Origin: Mesorhizobium sp. M9A.F.Ca.ET.002.03.1.2
Lineage (GTDB): Bacteria; Pseudomonadota; Alphaproteobacteria; Rhizobiales; Rhizobiaceae
NCBI RefSeq assembly: GCF_003952365.1
Contig: NZ_CP034443.1
Coordinates: 1,047,001 to 1,111,000, forward strand
Direction of reading: 5' to 3'
Length of the DNA stretch: 64,000 nt
The notes below the pieces were generated by a model that saw only the letters and a program-made list of their open reading frames with translations, was not told where the DNA came from and did no database searches. This document shows positions 9,210-16,526 of the stretch, in pieces (position 1 is the first letter of the stretch; each line of letters starts with the position of its first letter). Made by a program: the position numbers and the translations under genes.

Positions 9210-10460
9210 TCAGAAGCGGTTCGGAGAAAACGCAGAAAGATCAAACACCGGATTTTGGCCGAGAATGAGATCGCGGATCAAGCATCCGGTGGCAGCCGCC
9301 TGGGTCAGGCCAAGATGGCCGTGGCCGAAGGCATAGACTATCGTGCCGGCCTGCTTGCCGCCACCGATCACGGGCAACGAATCCGGCAGCGACGGCCGGA
9401 ACCCCATCCATTCGCGGCCGCCGGCCGGATCAAGCCCCGGCAGGAAGCTTTTGGCCTTTTCGAGCAGCGCTTTCGATCTGTAATAGTTGGGCGGCCGCTC
9501 GATGCCGCCAAGCTCGACCGCGCCGCCAACGCGCACACCGGTTTCAAGCGGAGTGATGACGAAGCCATGGCCGGAGAAGATCAGTTGCCGCTTCACGTCG
9601 AAGGCGGCCTTCGGCAGGGTCGTGTTGTAGCCGCGCTCGGTTTCGAGCGGGATACGGTCGCCGAGATGTTTCGCCAGGAGATGCGACCACGCGCCGGCAG
9701 CGATGACGAGGCGTTTTGCCTGCCGCACCGTGCCGTCGGCCAGCGTCAGTGTCGCGCCATCCTGCCTCGCTTCGACGCGGTCGATCCGCGCTCTTTCGAA
9801 ACGCGCGCCCTTGGTCTCGGCATAGGCCCAGATCGCCTTGCCCAATGATTTCGGATCGGCGACGGTCTTCCAGCCGGGTACGAAGGTGCCCTTGACGAAA
9901 AGCGGCGACAGGCCCGGCTGCAAGGCGGCGAGGGCATCGCCCTCGACATGGCTGAAGCCAATGCCGAACCGCTGCCTGGCCGCCCAGCCGGGCAGCGACG
10001 CCTTGAACTCGGCCTCGCTCTCGTAAAGTTCAAGCGAGCCATCCTCGCGCAACATGTTTCCGGTGCCCGAGCGCGCCATCAGCCCGGCCCATTCGGCCTC
10101 GGCGAGCCGCATCATTCCGGCCTGCGCCACAAGGCTGGCCTCGTAACGGTCGCTTCGGCCGGCGCGCCAGAAACGGACGAGCCAGGGCAGCAGCTTCGGC
10201 AGATAGGCGGGCGGGATGCTGAGCGGGCCGAGCGGGTCGGCAAGCCATTTCGGCAGATGCCTGATCATGCCCTTGTGGGCCAGCGGCAGCACATCGGAAA
10301 AGGCCAGGGCCGCGGCATTGCCGGAGCTCGTTTCTTCGCAAATCCCGGTGCGGTCAAAGACGGTGACGCTGCGCCCCGCCTCGGCCAGATAGGCAGCGAC
10401 ACAGATGCCGATGATGCCGCCGCCGATAATGGCGATGTCGAGCGTCGCATCGTTGTTCAT
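9210..10460 (-). CDS. hypO: FAD-dependent D-hydroxyproline dehydrogenase (DadA-like)
   Basis: Oxidises cis-4-hydroxy-D-proline to pyrroline-4-hydroxy-2-carboxylate. The N-terminal dinucleotide motif is DIAIIGGGIIGICVAAYLAE, and the C-terminal FAD/substrate segment contains GFRPSLPDSLPVIG and AFGHGHLGLTQAAATG, typical of the DadA/glycine oxidase group. Start ATG 10460 (MNNDATLD) is preferred; an in-frame start at 10478 adds six residues. It lies between the epimerase and the deaminase genes, which supports hydroxyproline rather than D-alanine as substrate. A separate dadA with a different context is found at 16.5 kb. Confidence 0.85.
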   Translation of the reverse strand: MNNDATLDIAIIGGGIIGICVAAYLAEAGRSVTVFDRTGICEETSSGNAAALAFSDVLPLAHKGMIRHLPKWLADPLGPLSIPPAYLPKLLPWLVRFWRAGRSDRYEASLVAQAGMMRLAEAEWAGLMARSGTGNMLREDGSLELYESEAEFKASLPGWAARQRFGIGFSHVEGDALAALQPGLSPLFVKGTFVPGWKTVADPKSLGKAIWAYAETKGARFERARIDRVEARQDGATLTLADGTVRQAKRLVIAAGAWSHLLAKHLGDRIPLETERGYNTTLPKAAFDVKRQLIFSGHGFVITPLETGVRVGGAVELGGIERPPNYYRSKALLEKAKSFLPGLDPAGGREWMGFRPSLPDSLPVIGGGKQAGTIVYAFGHGHLGLTQAAATGCLIRDLILGQNPVFDLSAFSPNRF

Positions 10461-10513
10461 GGCCGGGTAAGAGGGCATCTGAAACGAAGCCTGCGAATGC
10501 GAAACTTACAACC

Positions 10514-11407
10514 TCAGAACGTCGGCAGCTCTGGCCGCACCGCCAGCGCATCCCTGACGATCTTCTCGACCGTCCTGCGGCGCTCGCCGGACAGCGGCTG
10601 GCGCGGCATGCGCACGCGGTCGTTGGTGTCGATCGCCAAGACTTCGGCGAGCTTGATGTTCTGCACCAGGTAGGTCGAGACGTCGAGGTCGAGCAGCGGC
10701 CGGAACCAGCGGTAGATTTTCAGCGCCTCCTCGCGGCGGCCCTGCTTCATCAATTGGTAGATGGCGACCGTCTCGCGCGGGAATGCGGTGACCAATCCGG
10801 CCACCCAGCCGATGGCGCCGACCGACAGCGCCTCGAACGCCAGATTGTCGACGCCGGTGAACAAATCGTAGCGGTCGCCGAAGCGGTTGATGATCTCGGT
10901 CGAGCGGCGGATGTCGTCGGAGGATTCCTTGATGGCGACAAAACGCTTGTCCTTCGCCAGTTCCTCCATCTGGTCGACGGTGACGTCGACGCGATAGGCG
11001 AGCCGGTTGGAGTAGATCATCACCGGCAGGTCGCCGGCCTCGGCGACGGCACGCAGCGCAGCGACCGTCTCCTCCGCATTGGTGTGGTAGATCGGGCTCG
11101 GCACCACCATCAGCCCGTTGGCGCCCTCCGTGGCGGCGCGGCGCGCGATCGCCGCCGCCTCGCGTGTGCCGGGCTCATTGACCGTCAGCAGAACCGGCTT
11201 CTTGCCGGCGATCTTCTGCGCGGTCTTCAGCACCTCGATCTTCTCGTCATGCGACAGCATCGGCCCTTCGCCAAGCGAGCCGCAGACGATGATGCCGTCG
11301 CAGCCGGCGTCCATCTGCAGCGCAAAGCAGCGCTCCATCTCGGCATGGTCGAGGCGGTCGTCCTCGGTGAATTTGGTCGTGACGGCGGGAAAAACTCCGG
11401 TCCACAT
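10514..11407 (-). CDS. hypD: DapA-family pyrroline-4-hydroxy-2-carboxylate deaminase
   Basis: A Schiff-base lyase of the dihydrodipicolinate synthase family. It is predicted to convert the oxidase product to alpha-ketoglutarate semialdehyde with loss of ammonia. Family motifs are DGIIVCGSLGEGPML (glycine-rich binding loop), the Tyr in MIYSNRLAYRVD and the lysine in FVAIKESSDDIRRST (Schiff base). The start is chosen at ATG 11407 (MWTGVFPAVTTKF) because GGAG lies eight bases upstream; ATG 11413 is only two bases from that site. It is the first gene of the leftward catabolic operon. The semialdehyde dehydrogenase that should follow is not next to it. Confidence 0.86.
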   Translation of the reverse strand: MWTGVFPAVTTKFTEDDRLDHAEMERCFALQMDAGCDGIIVCGSLGEGPMLSHDEKIEVLKTAQKIAGKKPVLLTVNEPGTREAAAIARRAATEGANGLMVVPSPIYHTNAEETVAALRAVAEAGDLPVMIYSNRLAYRVDVTVDQMEELAKDKRFVAIKESSDDIRRSTEIINRFGDRYDLFTGVDNLAFEALSVGAIGWVAGLVTAFPRETVAIYQLMKQGRREEALKIYRWFRPLLDLDVSTYLVQNIKLAEVLAIDTNDRVRMPRQPLSGERRRTVEKIVRDALAVRPELPTF

Positions 11408-11421
11408 GGTCATTGCTCCAT

Positions 11422-11433
11422 CTGATATATCAG
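11422..11433. promoter_or_regulatory. Operator CTGATATATCAG, downstream of the hypD promoter -10
   Basis: A perfect 12-bp palindrome sits two bases after the -10 element of the leftward promoter and covers the expected transcription start. Its core TGATATATCA recurs at 11478-11487, 55 bp away (about five helical turns), on the hypR side. Both fit binding sites of the divergently encoded GntR protein. Confidence 0.65.
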
Positions 11434-11434
11434 T

Positions 11435-11463
11435 CGTATATTTATTAAGAAACGGACTGTCAA
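11435..11463 (-). promoter_or_regulatory. Promoter of the hydroxyproline operon
   Basis: Read on the minus strand, TTGACA (11463-11458) is followed after exactly 17 bases by TATACG (11440-11435). The -10 is flanked by the palindromic operator, so repression by steric block at the start site is a natural model. Confidence 0.6.
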
Positions 11464-11477
11464 CACGGATTTCACTA

Positions 11478-11498
11478 TGATATATCAAAAATATATCA
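11478..11498. promoter_or_regulatory. Second operator region, before hypR
   Basis: TGATATATCA (11478-11487) is followed three bases later by the partial copy ATATATCA (11491-11498). They lie just upstream of the hypR ribosome site and upstream of the -35 of the opposite promoter. This fits autoregulation by the GntR protein and looping with the site at 11422. Confidence 0.55.
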
Positions 11499-11509
11499 GG
11501 AGCTCGCCT

Positions 11510-12169
11510 TTGATATTCAATGAAACAAGCCCCGTATTCGAGCCAGTGGCGGCGAAAGCCTATCGCACGCTCGAGCACATGATCGTGACGCTCAAGCTGG
11601 CGCCCGCGAGCTTCGTCACGGAGAGCGCGCTGATCGACAGGCTCGGGCTCGGCCGCACGCCGGTGCGCGAGGCGATCCAGCGGCTGGCGTGGGAGGGGCT
11701 GCTCGATGTCCGGCCGCGCGCCGGCATCGCCATTGCCCCGCTCCATCCCGGCGACTGGCTGCGCGTTCTCGATGCACGGCGTGGCGTCGAGGTGGTTCTT
11801 GCCCGCTCGGCCGCCCGCTTCGTCACCCGTGAGGCCGCCGACCTGTTTCACGATGCGGCGCTGGCCATGCAGAAGGCGGTGATATCAGGCAATGTGCTGG
11901 CCTTCATTCAGGCCGACAAGGCGCTCGACGAAGCGCTGGCGCTGGCTGCCGACAACCCCTTCGCCGCGCGGCTGGCGGCTCCCCTGCAGACCCACAGCCG
12001 CCGCTTCTGGTTCCGCTACAAAGCCGATACCGGGCTCGCCGAATCGGCCGAGCACCACGTCGCGCTGATCCGCTCGATTCTCGCCGGCGATGAAGACGCC
12101 GCCGGCAAGGACGCCAAGCGCCTGATGGCGCTGCTGCGCGGCCATGCCGAGGCGGCCGCCACGCGCTGA
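11510..12169 (+). CDS. hypR: GntR-family (FCD domain) regulator of hydroxyproline catabolism
   Basis: 219 aa. The N-terminal winged helix-turn-helix has the GntR core TESALIDRLGLGRTPVREAI followed by LAWEGLLDVRPRAG. The C-terminal all-helical FCD ligand domain ends with EHHVALIRSILAGDEDAAGKDA. The TTG at 11510 is preferred over the ATG at 11477: AGGAG lies about eight bases before the TTG, while the ATG would put the TGATATATCA operator inside the gene. It is divergent from hypD-hypO-hypRE with two operators between, so it most likely represses that operon and itself, with a hydroxyproline derivative as inducer. Confidence 0.85.
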   Translation: MIFNETSPVFEPVAAKAYRTLEHMIVTLKLAPASFVTESALIDRLGLGRTPVREAIQRLAWEGLLDVRPRAGIAIAPLHPGDWLRVLDARRGVEVVLARSAARFVTREAADLFHDAALAMQKAVISGNVLAFIQADKALDEALALAADNPFAARLAAPLQTHSRRFWFRYKADTGLAESAEHHVALIRSILAGDEDAAGKDAKRLMALLRGHAEAAATR

Positions 12170-12200
12170 GACCGCCCATCTGATCAATGCGTCCTGACCG

Positions 12201-12515
12201 TCATGCGTCATGGTCGGCCGGGATCACCACGTTTTCCCAATGTTCGCCGGCCGCGACGATGCAGCTTCTGCCGGCGACATCGGTGACGATGATCGTCCAG
12301 GTTCCGGTCTCGGCGACAAAGACTTCCATAATCGCCATGTGACCGATCAGCCCGAAAGCAAACTGTTTTTCCTGGAACTTCTCGCTCAGGTGAGCGACGA
12401 GATCGCCATGTTCAACGCAGTATTGATACTGGGCGCTTGCGGCGTTCGTAACCAGCGCCAATGCGCCAGCAAGAGCCAAGATTTTCACCCAACCCAACAG
12501 CGATTTGCGTGCCAT
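12201..12515 (-). CDS. Small exported protein, paralogue A
   Basis: 104 aa from ATG 12515, which follows AAAGGAGG at good spacing. A signal peptide (MARKSLLGWVKILALAGALA, then a cleavage site after SAQ or nearby) leads into a short domain. The motifs are YCVEHGDLVAHLSEKFQE and, near the end, MEVFVAETGTWTIIVTDVAGRSCIVAAGEHWE. It is clearly related to the next gene upstream, sharing the pattern C...D..K.L..KF.E, VEVFVS..GTWTI..SD..G.SC.V..GE.WE, and two cysteines that could pair. The function is unknown; the domain recalls short conserved periplasmic proteins of rhizobia. Confidence 0.75.
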   Translation of the reverse strand: MARKSLLGWVKILALAGALALVTNAASAQYQYCVEHGDLVAHLSEKFQEKQFAFGLIGHMAIMEVFVAETGTWTIIVTDVAGRSCIVAAGEHWENVVIPADHDA

Positions 12516-12702
12516 AGGCACCTCCTTTGCCATCACGTTCCGGCAAAGGGGGACGCCTCATTTTGCCGGAGCGATCCAGGCCGGTTCCGACGTCATCATC
12601 ATCGCGTCGTTCCTTTCTGTGTTCCGGTCTGTCTTCAGCGGGGACGATTCCAGATGTTCCCACTATGTTCCATATATGGTGTCGGCAACGAAAAAGCGCA
12701 AG

Positions 12703-12725
12703 CAGGCGCCCGTTACGGGCGCCTG
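12703..12725 (-). terminator. Strong hairpin between the two small exported protein genes
   Basis: A perfect 10-bp GC-rich stem (12703-12712 with 12716-12725, loop of three bases) is followed on the minus strand by a T run about eight bases on. It may be a second terminator for the upstream paralogue. The distance of the T run makes this less certain. Confidence 0.4.
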
Positions 12726-12770
12726 TGGATCCGTTTCAAAGTTGTCGCCGGGAACCGCGGCCTGGCAGCT

Positions 12771-12796
12771 AAAAAAAAAGGGCACGCTCAGGTGCC
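12771..12796 (-). terminator. Terminator overlapping the stop codon of paralogue B
   Basis: On the minus strand GGCAC and GTGCC pair around a loop that contains the stop codon, and nine T follow at once (12779-12771). Confidence 0.65.
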
Positions 12797-13087
12797 TGGC
12801 AGTGCCGCTGTCTTCAGTGCGCTCTCCCAGCCTTCACCAACTGAAACCACGCAGCTTTGACCGCGTGTGTCGCTGGCGAGGATGGTCCAGGTGCCCTGGT
12901 CGGAAACGAAGACTTCAACAATCACATTCGGATTGACGACGCCGAGCGCGGTCGGATTTTCCTTGAACTTGTCGCCGAGCGCCTTGATCATGTCGGCTCG
13001 TGCCGCGCATTGTTCGGCCGCCGTTGCCGGGGCGACGAAAAACGCCGCTGCCACTGCGCAAAGTATCGTTGCCACTAGACGTGTCAT
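12788..13087 (-). CDS. Small exported protein, paralogue B
   Basis: 99 aa from ATG 13087, which follows AAGGAGG at six bases; an upstream in-frame start at 13153 ignores this site. A signal peptide (MTRLVATILCAVAAAFFVAP, AxA cleavage after ATA) precedes a mature domain of about 75 residues. The mature domain has QCAARADMIKALGDKFKE and, near the end, IVEVFVSDQGTWTILASDTRGQSCVVSVGEGWE. It shares about half of its conserved positions with paralogue A. The pair has the same strand and layout, as from a tandem duplication. No enzymatic motif is seen. Confidence 0.75.
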   Translation of the reverse strand: MTRLVATILCAVAAAFFVAPATAAEQCAARADMIKALGDKFKENPTALGVVNPNVIVEVFVSDQGTWTILASDTRGQSCVVSVGEGWESALKTAALPGT

Positions 13088-13252
13088 CTGACACCTCCTT
13101 GCGCCAGACAATGTCCCCGAAGCTGTCACCAGCGCCGTTGGTTGATCTGCCACGCATCTCGCGGCGGAATTGCAATTTAAGGCTTCTGTTGCCCGCCTGG
13201 TTCCATCACATTACCGTTCACTCAGATACGGGCCGCGACCCGACAAGAAAAA

Positions 13253-13276
13253 GGCCCGGCGTCTCCGGCCCGGGCC
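13253..13276 (-). terminator. Terminator of mmsA
   Basis: GGCCCGG (13253-13259) pairs with CCGGGCC (13270-13276), and on the minus strand TTTTTCTT follows. It lies 330 bp after the mmsA stop, past the repeat array, so the array would be transcribed as a long 3' untranslated region. Confidence 0.7.
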
Positions 13277-13313
13277 CTTTCTTTCTTCCATATTTCAATC
13301 CGGATTCGTAATC

Positions 13314-13604
13314 GGCTAATTCATCGTCGGGATGACGAACTCGGCGCCGTCTTTGATGCCTGCCCGCGCGCCGCAGCCAAAGGCGAGGGCGCGCAAAAAG
13401 GAACCGTCCGGCTAATTCATCGTCGGGATGACGAATTCGGCGCCGTCCTTGACGTCGGCCCGCGCGCCGCAGCCAAAGGCGAGGACGCGCAAACAAGGAA
13501 CCGTCCGGCTAGTTCATCGTCGGGATGACGAATTCGGCGCCGTCCTTGACGCCGGCCCGCGCGCCCGCAGCCAAAGGCGAGGACGCGCAAACAAGGAACC
13601 GTCC
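13314..13604 (-). repeat. Three tandem ~97-bp units, each re-encoding the end of MmsA
   Basis: Three imperfect direct repeats begin at 13314, 13410 and 13507 (96, 97 and 98 bp), and the mmsA 3' end at 13605 is the fourth homologous end. On the minus strand each unit has about 50 bp foreign to mmsA (starting CCGGACGGTTCC). It then has about 45 bp matching the last codons of the gene (G[IV]KDGAEFVIPTMN) and its stop, with spelling TAG or TAA-like variants of the neighbouring bases. The copy next to the gene has one extra G relative to the others. The array ends just before the terminator. Confidence 0.9.
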
Positions 13605-13606
13605 GG

Positions 13607-15103
13607 CTAGTTCATCGTCGGGATGACGAATTCGGCGCCGTCCTTGATGCCGGACGGCCAACGCGAGGTCACCGTCTTGGTCTTGGTATAGAAGCGGAAC
13701 GCGTCCGGTCCGTGCTGGTTGAGGTCGCCGAAGGAAGACGCTTTCCAGCCGCCGAAGGTGTAGTAGGCGATCGGCACCGGGATCGGCACGTTGACGCCGA
13801 CCATGCCGACCTGGACCCTCGAGGCGAAGTCGCGGGCGGCATCGCCGTCGCGGGTGAAGATGGCGACGCCGTTACCCATCTCGTGATCGTTGGCGAGCTT
13901 GATCGCGTTCTCGTAAGTCGGCGCACGCACCACCGAGAGCACCGGCCCAAAGATCTCTTCCTTGTAGATGCGCATGTCGGCGGTCACGTTGTCGAACAGG
14001 CAGCCGCCCATATAGTAGCCGTTCTCGTAGCCCTGCATGGAAAAGCCGCGGCCATCGACGACCAGCTTGGCGCCTTCCTTAACGCCGGTGTCGACATAGC
14101 CCTTGACCCGCTCCAGTGCCTGCGCCGTCACCAGCGGGCCGAAATCGGCGGACGAATCCGTCGACGGGCCGACCTTCAGGCTTTCCACACGCGGCACCAA
14201 CTTTTCCATCAGCCGGTTGGCTGTGTCGTTGCCGACCGGGACGGCAACCGAGATCGCCATGCAGCGCTCACCGGCCGAGCCGTAGCCGGCGCCGATCAGC
14301 GCATCGACGGTCTGGTCCATGTCGGCGTCGGGCATGATGATCATGTGGTTCTTGGCGCCGCCGAAGCACTGCACGCGCTTGCCCGACGCCGTACCGCGCG
14401 AATAGATGTAGTGGGCGATCGGCGTCGAGCCGACGAAGCCGATGGCCTTGATGTCGGGATCGTCGAGGATGGCGTCGACCACCTCCTTGTCGCCGTTGAC
14501 GACATTGAGGATGCCGGCCGGCAGGCCGGCCTCGATGAACAGTTCGGCGATGCGCAGCGGTACGCCCGGGTCGCGCTCCGAAGGCTTGAGGATGAAGGCA
14601 TTGCCGCAAGCGATGGCCGGCGCGATCTTCCACAGAGGGATCATCGCCGGGAAGTTGAACGGCGTGATGCCGGCGACCACGCCGAGCGGCTGGCGCATCG
14701 AATAGACGTCGATGCCGGGGCCGGCGCCGTCGGTGAACTCGCCCTTCATCATATGCGGCGCGCCGATGCAGACTTCGACCACTTCCAGGCCGCGCTGGAT
14801 GTCGCCCTTGGCGTCGGCGATGGTCTTGCCGTGTTCGCGCGCCAGAATGTCGGCCAGCACGTCATAGTCCCTGGCAACCAGTTCGAGAAACTTCATCAAC
14901 ACACGCACGCGTCGCTGCGGATTGGTCGCCGCCCAGCCGGGCTGCGCCGCTTTGGCGTTTTCCACCGCCGCACGCAGTTCCGCCTGCGAAGCCAGCGCCA
15001 CCGTGCCGCGCACCGTGCCGTCCATCGGCTGCATGACATCCTGCTTGCGGCCGCTGGTCCCAGCGACACGCTTGCCGCCGATGAAATGACCGTATTCGAT
15101 CAT
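13607..15103 (-). CDS. mmsA: Methylmalonate-semialdehyde dehydrogenase (CoA-acylating)
   Basis: Converts (methyl)malonate semialdehyde to propionyl- or acetyl-CoA in valine, thymine and inositol breakdown (MmsA/IolA). It is 498 aa from ATG 15103 (MIEYGHFIGGKRV), with GGGAG upstream; the frame stays open to 15409, but the extra part looks like spacer. Family features are ITPFNFPAMIPLWKIAPAI, the nucleotide-site segment FVGSTPIAHYIYSRG, the catalytic Cys in SAGERCMAISVAVPVG, and the closing WKASSFGDLNQHGPDAFRFYTKTKTVT. The Glu general base of other ALDHs is absent at its usual place, as in other acylating members. A LysR gene is divergent, and the 3' side carries the repeat array. Confidence 0.94.
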   Translation of the reverse strand: MIEYGHFIGGKRVAGTSGRKQDVMQPMDGTVRGTVALASQAELRAAVENAKAAQPGWAATNPQRRVRVLMKFLELVARDYDVLADILAREHGKTIADAKGDIQRGLEVVEVCIGAPHMMKGEFTDGAGPGIDVYSMRQPLGVVAGITPFNFPAMIPLWKIAPAIACGNAFILKPSERDPGVPLRIAELFIEAGLPAGILNVVNGDKEVVDAILDDPDIKAIGFVGSTPIAHYIYSRGTASGKRVQCFGGAKNHMIIMPDADMDQTVDALIGAGYGSAGERCMAISVAVPVGNDTANRLMEKLVPRVESLKVGPSTDSSADFGPLVTAQALERVKGYVDTGVKEGAKLVVDGRGFSMQGYENGYYMGGCLFDNVTADMRIYKEEIFGPVLSVVRAPTYENAIKLANDHEMGNGVAIFTRDGDAARDFASRVQVGMVGVNVPIPVPIAYYTFGGWKASSFGDLNQHGPDAFRFYTKTKTVTSRWPSGIKDGAEFVIPTMN

Positions 15104-15498
15104 GGTTTCTCTCCCTGAGTTTGTGATGAGGCCCTGTATTGGTGATGAGACATTGTCCGCCTTTGCGCGGCCGATGGCAACGCGAGCGAAAACGCAACCG
15201 TTGTGCGGAGAATAGATAGCGGTGAGTGCCTGTGCATCAATTCTCGCAAATGATAGGGATGTGGCTATCGCCACACGGATTGAGAGATTGAGTTCCTTCA
15301 CGCCCCCCTCTGTCCTGCCGGACATCTCCCCTGCAAGAGGGGAGATTAGCAGCTTCGCCGCCGGCTCTCCCTTTGCGACATTAGTGATTGGCGAAGGCCG
15401 AAGCGACATCCGATCTCCCCCCTTGCGGGGGAGATGTCCGGCAGGACAGAGGGGGGTGGGCGGGAACGCGGCGCTCGTTACTAAGACGGACCGTTCCC
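15104..15498. other. Spacer between mmsA and the divergent lysR gene
   Basis: This 395-bp spacer is mostly occupied by the fold-back repeat at 15301-15462. The promoters of both genes must lie here, and that of mmsA in 15104-15300. No clear LysR box was identified. Confidence 0.4.
15301..15462. repeat. 162-bp fold-back repeat, family A copy 1
   Basis: The outer arms (15301-15331 and 15430-15462) are inverted copies: CCCCCCTCTGTCCTGCCGG on the left is answered by CCGGCAGGACAGAGGGGGG on the right. A second, imperfect inverted region of purine-rich GGGGAGA type lies inside. A close relative with the same arms is at 28177-28352. Both are intergenic. This is the type of dispersed palindromic element common in Mesorhizobium. 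Confidence 0.8.
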
Positions 15499-16380
15499 AT
15501 GAACTGGGATGACGTCCGCATCTTCCTCGCCGTAGCGCGTGCCGGTCAGATCCTCGGCGCGGCCAGGCGGCTGGAGCTCAACCACGCCACCGTCTCGCGC
15601 CGCATCGCCGCACTCGAGGATGCGCTGCGCACAAAACTCTTTCGCCGGCTGACCACCGGCAGTGAGCTGACGCCGGCCGGCGAGCGCTTCCTCGACATCG
15701 CCGAGCGCATGGAAGGCGACATGATCGCCGCGCGCTCGACGGTGGCGGGCGAAGGCGACGATGTCTCCGGCACCGTGCGCATCGGCGCGCCGGACGGCTT
15801 TGGCGTCGCCTTCCTGGCCAAACGCCTCGGCGCACTGACGGCGCTTCACCGCGAGCTCACCATCCAGCTGGTGCCGGTGCCGCGTTCCTTCTCGCTGTCC
15901 AGGCGCGAGGCCGACATCGCCATCACCGTGGAGCGGCCGACCGAAGGCAGGCTGGTGGCGGGAAAGCTGGTCGACTACACGCTCGGCCTGTTCGCGTCCC
16001 GCGCCTATGCCGAAGCGCATGGCCTGCCCCAGACGCCCGCCGAGCTTGGCCGGCACACGCTGATCGGCTATGTGCCGGACCTCATCGTCAGCTCCTCGCT
16101 CGACTATGCGGCCGAGTTCAGCGCCGACTGGCGCACGAGCTTCGCCATCTCCTCGGCACTCGGCCAGGCCGAAGCGGTGCGCTCCGGCGCCGGCATCGGC
16201 ATCCTGCACACCTTCGTCGCCCGTTCGATGCCGGAACTGGTGGCTGTCGACATCGTCGCGCCTATCCGCCGCGCCTACTGGCTGGTCTATCACGAATCGG
16301 TCAGGCCGCTGCGCCGCGTCCAGATCGTCGCGAGCTTCATCACCAAGGCGGTGGAGCGGGAACGGGGATTGTTCGTCTGA
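15499..16380 (+). CDS. LysR-family transcriptional regulator next to mmsA
   Basis: 293 aa from ATG 15499 (MNWDDVRIFLAVARAGQ); the reading frame is open upstream into the repeat, which should not be taken as coding. The N-terminal winged HTH includes ILGAARRLELNHATVSRRIAALEDALRTKLF. The effector domain begins near residue 90 (GTVRIGAPDGFGVAFLAKRL). The gene is divergent from mmsA, the classic layout for a LysR activator of an adjacent target, so control of mmsA is likely but not shown. Confidence 0.85.
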   Translation: MNWDDVRIFLAVARAGQILGAARRLELNHATVSRRIAALEDALRTKLFRRLTTGSELTPAGERFLDIAERMEGDMIAARSTVAGEGDDVSGTVRIGAPDGFGVAFLAKRLGALTALHRELTIQLVPVPRSFSLSRREADIAITVERPTEGRLVAGKLVDYTLGLFASRAYAEAHGLPQTPAELGRHTLIGYVPDLIVSSSLDYAAEFSADWRTSFAISSALGQAEAVRSGAGIGILHTFVARSMPELVAVDIVAPIRRAYWLVYHESVRPLRRVQIVASFITKAVERERGLFV

Positions 16381-16413
16381 CGAGATCCATCCGGCGCGCT
16401 TGAATTGTCTGTC

Positions 16414-16438
16414 CTCAAAACCGCTGCGCAGTTTTGAG
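16414..16438. terminator. Hairpin between convergent lysR and dadA
   Basis: CTCAAAAC pairs with GTTTTGAG around a 9-base loop, between the stops of two convergent genes. The paired A and T tracts could give termination in both directions, but there is no clean T tail. Confidence 0.35.
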
Positions 16439-16526
16439 CGAAGTGTGTCGGAGCTAGATCCCAAGTCGCGCGGCAAGTTCCTCACCGCGCTCAAAAGCAG
16501 GGCTGGGCGAAGGAAGCCTTCTGATC

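Noticed and set aside
13218..13496. 92-codon leftward frame through the mmsA repeats
   Set aside because: Its repeated Arg/Leu-rich composition follows from the repeat unit, the frame differs from that of the MmsA tail copies, and it has no ribosome site.
13314..13604. CRISPR array at the mmsA repeats
   Set aside because: Units are continuous ~97-bp direct repeats without unique spacers and are homologous to the gene end; no cas genes are nearby.
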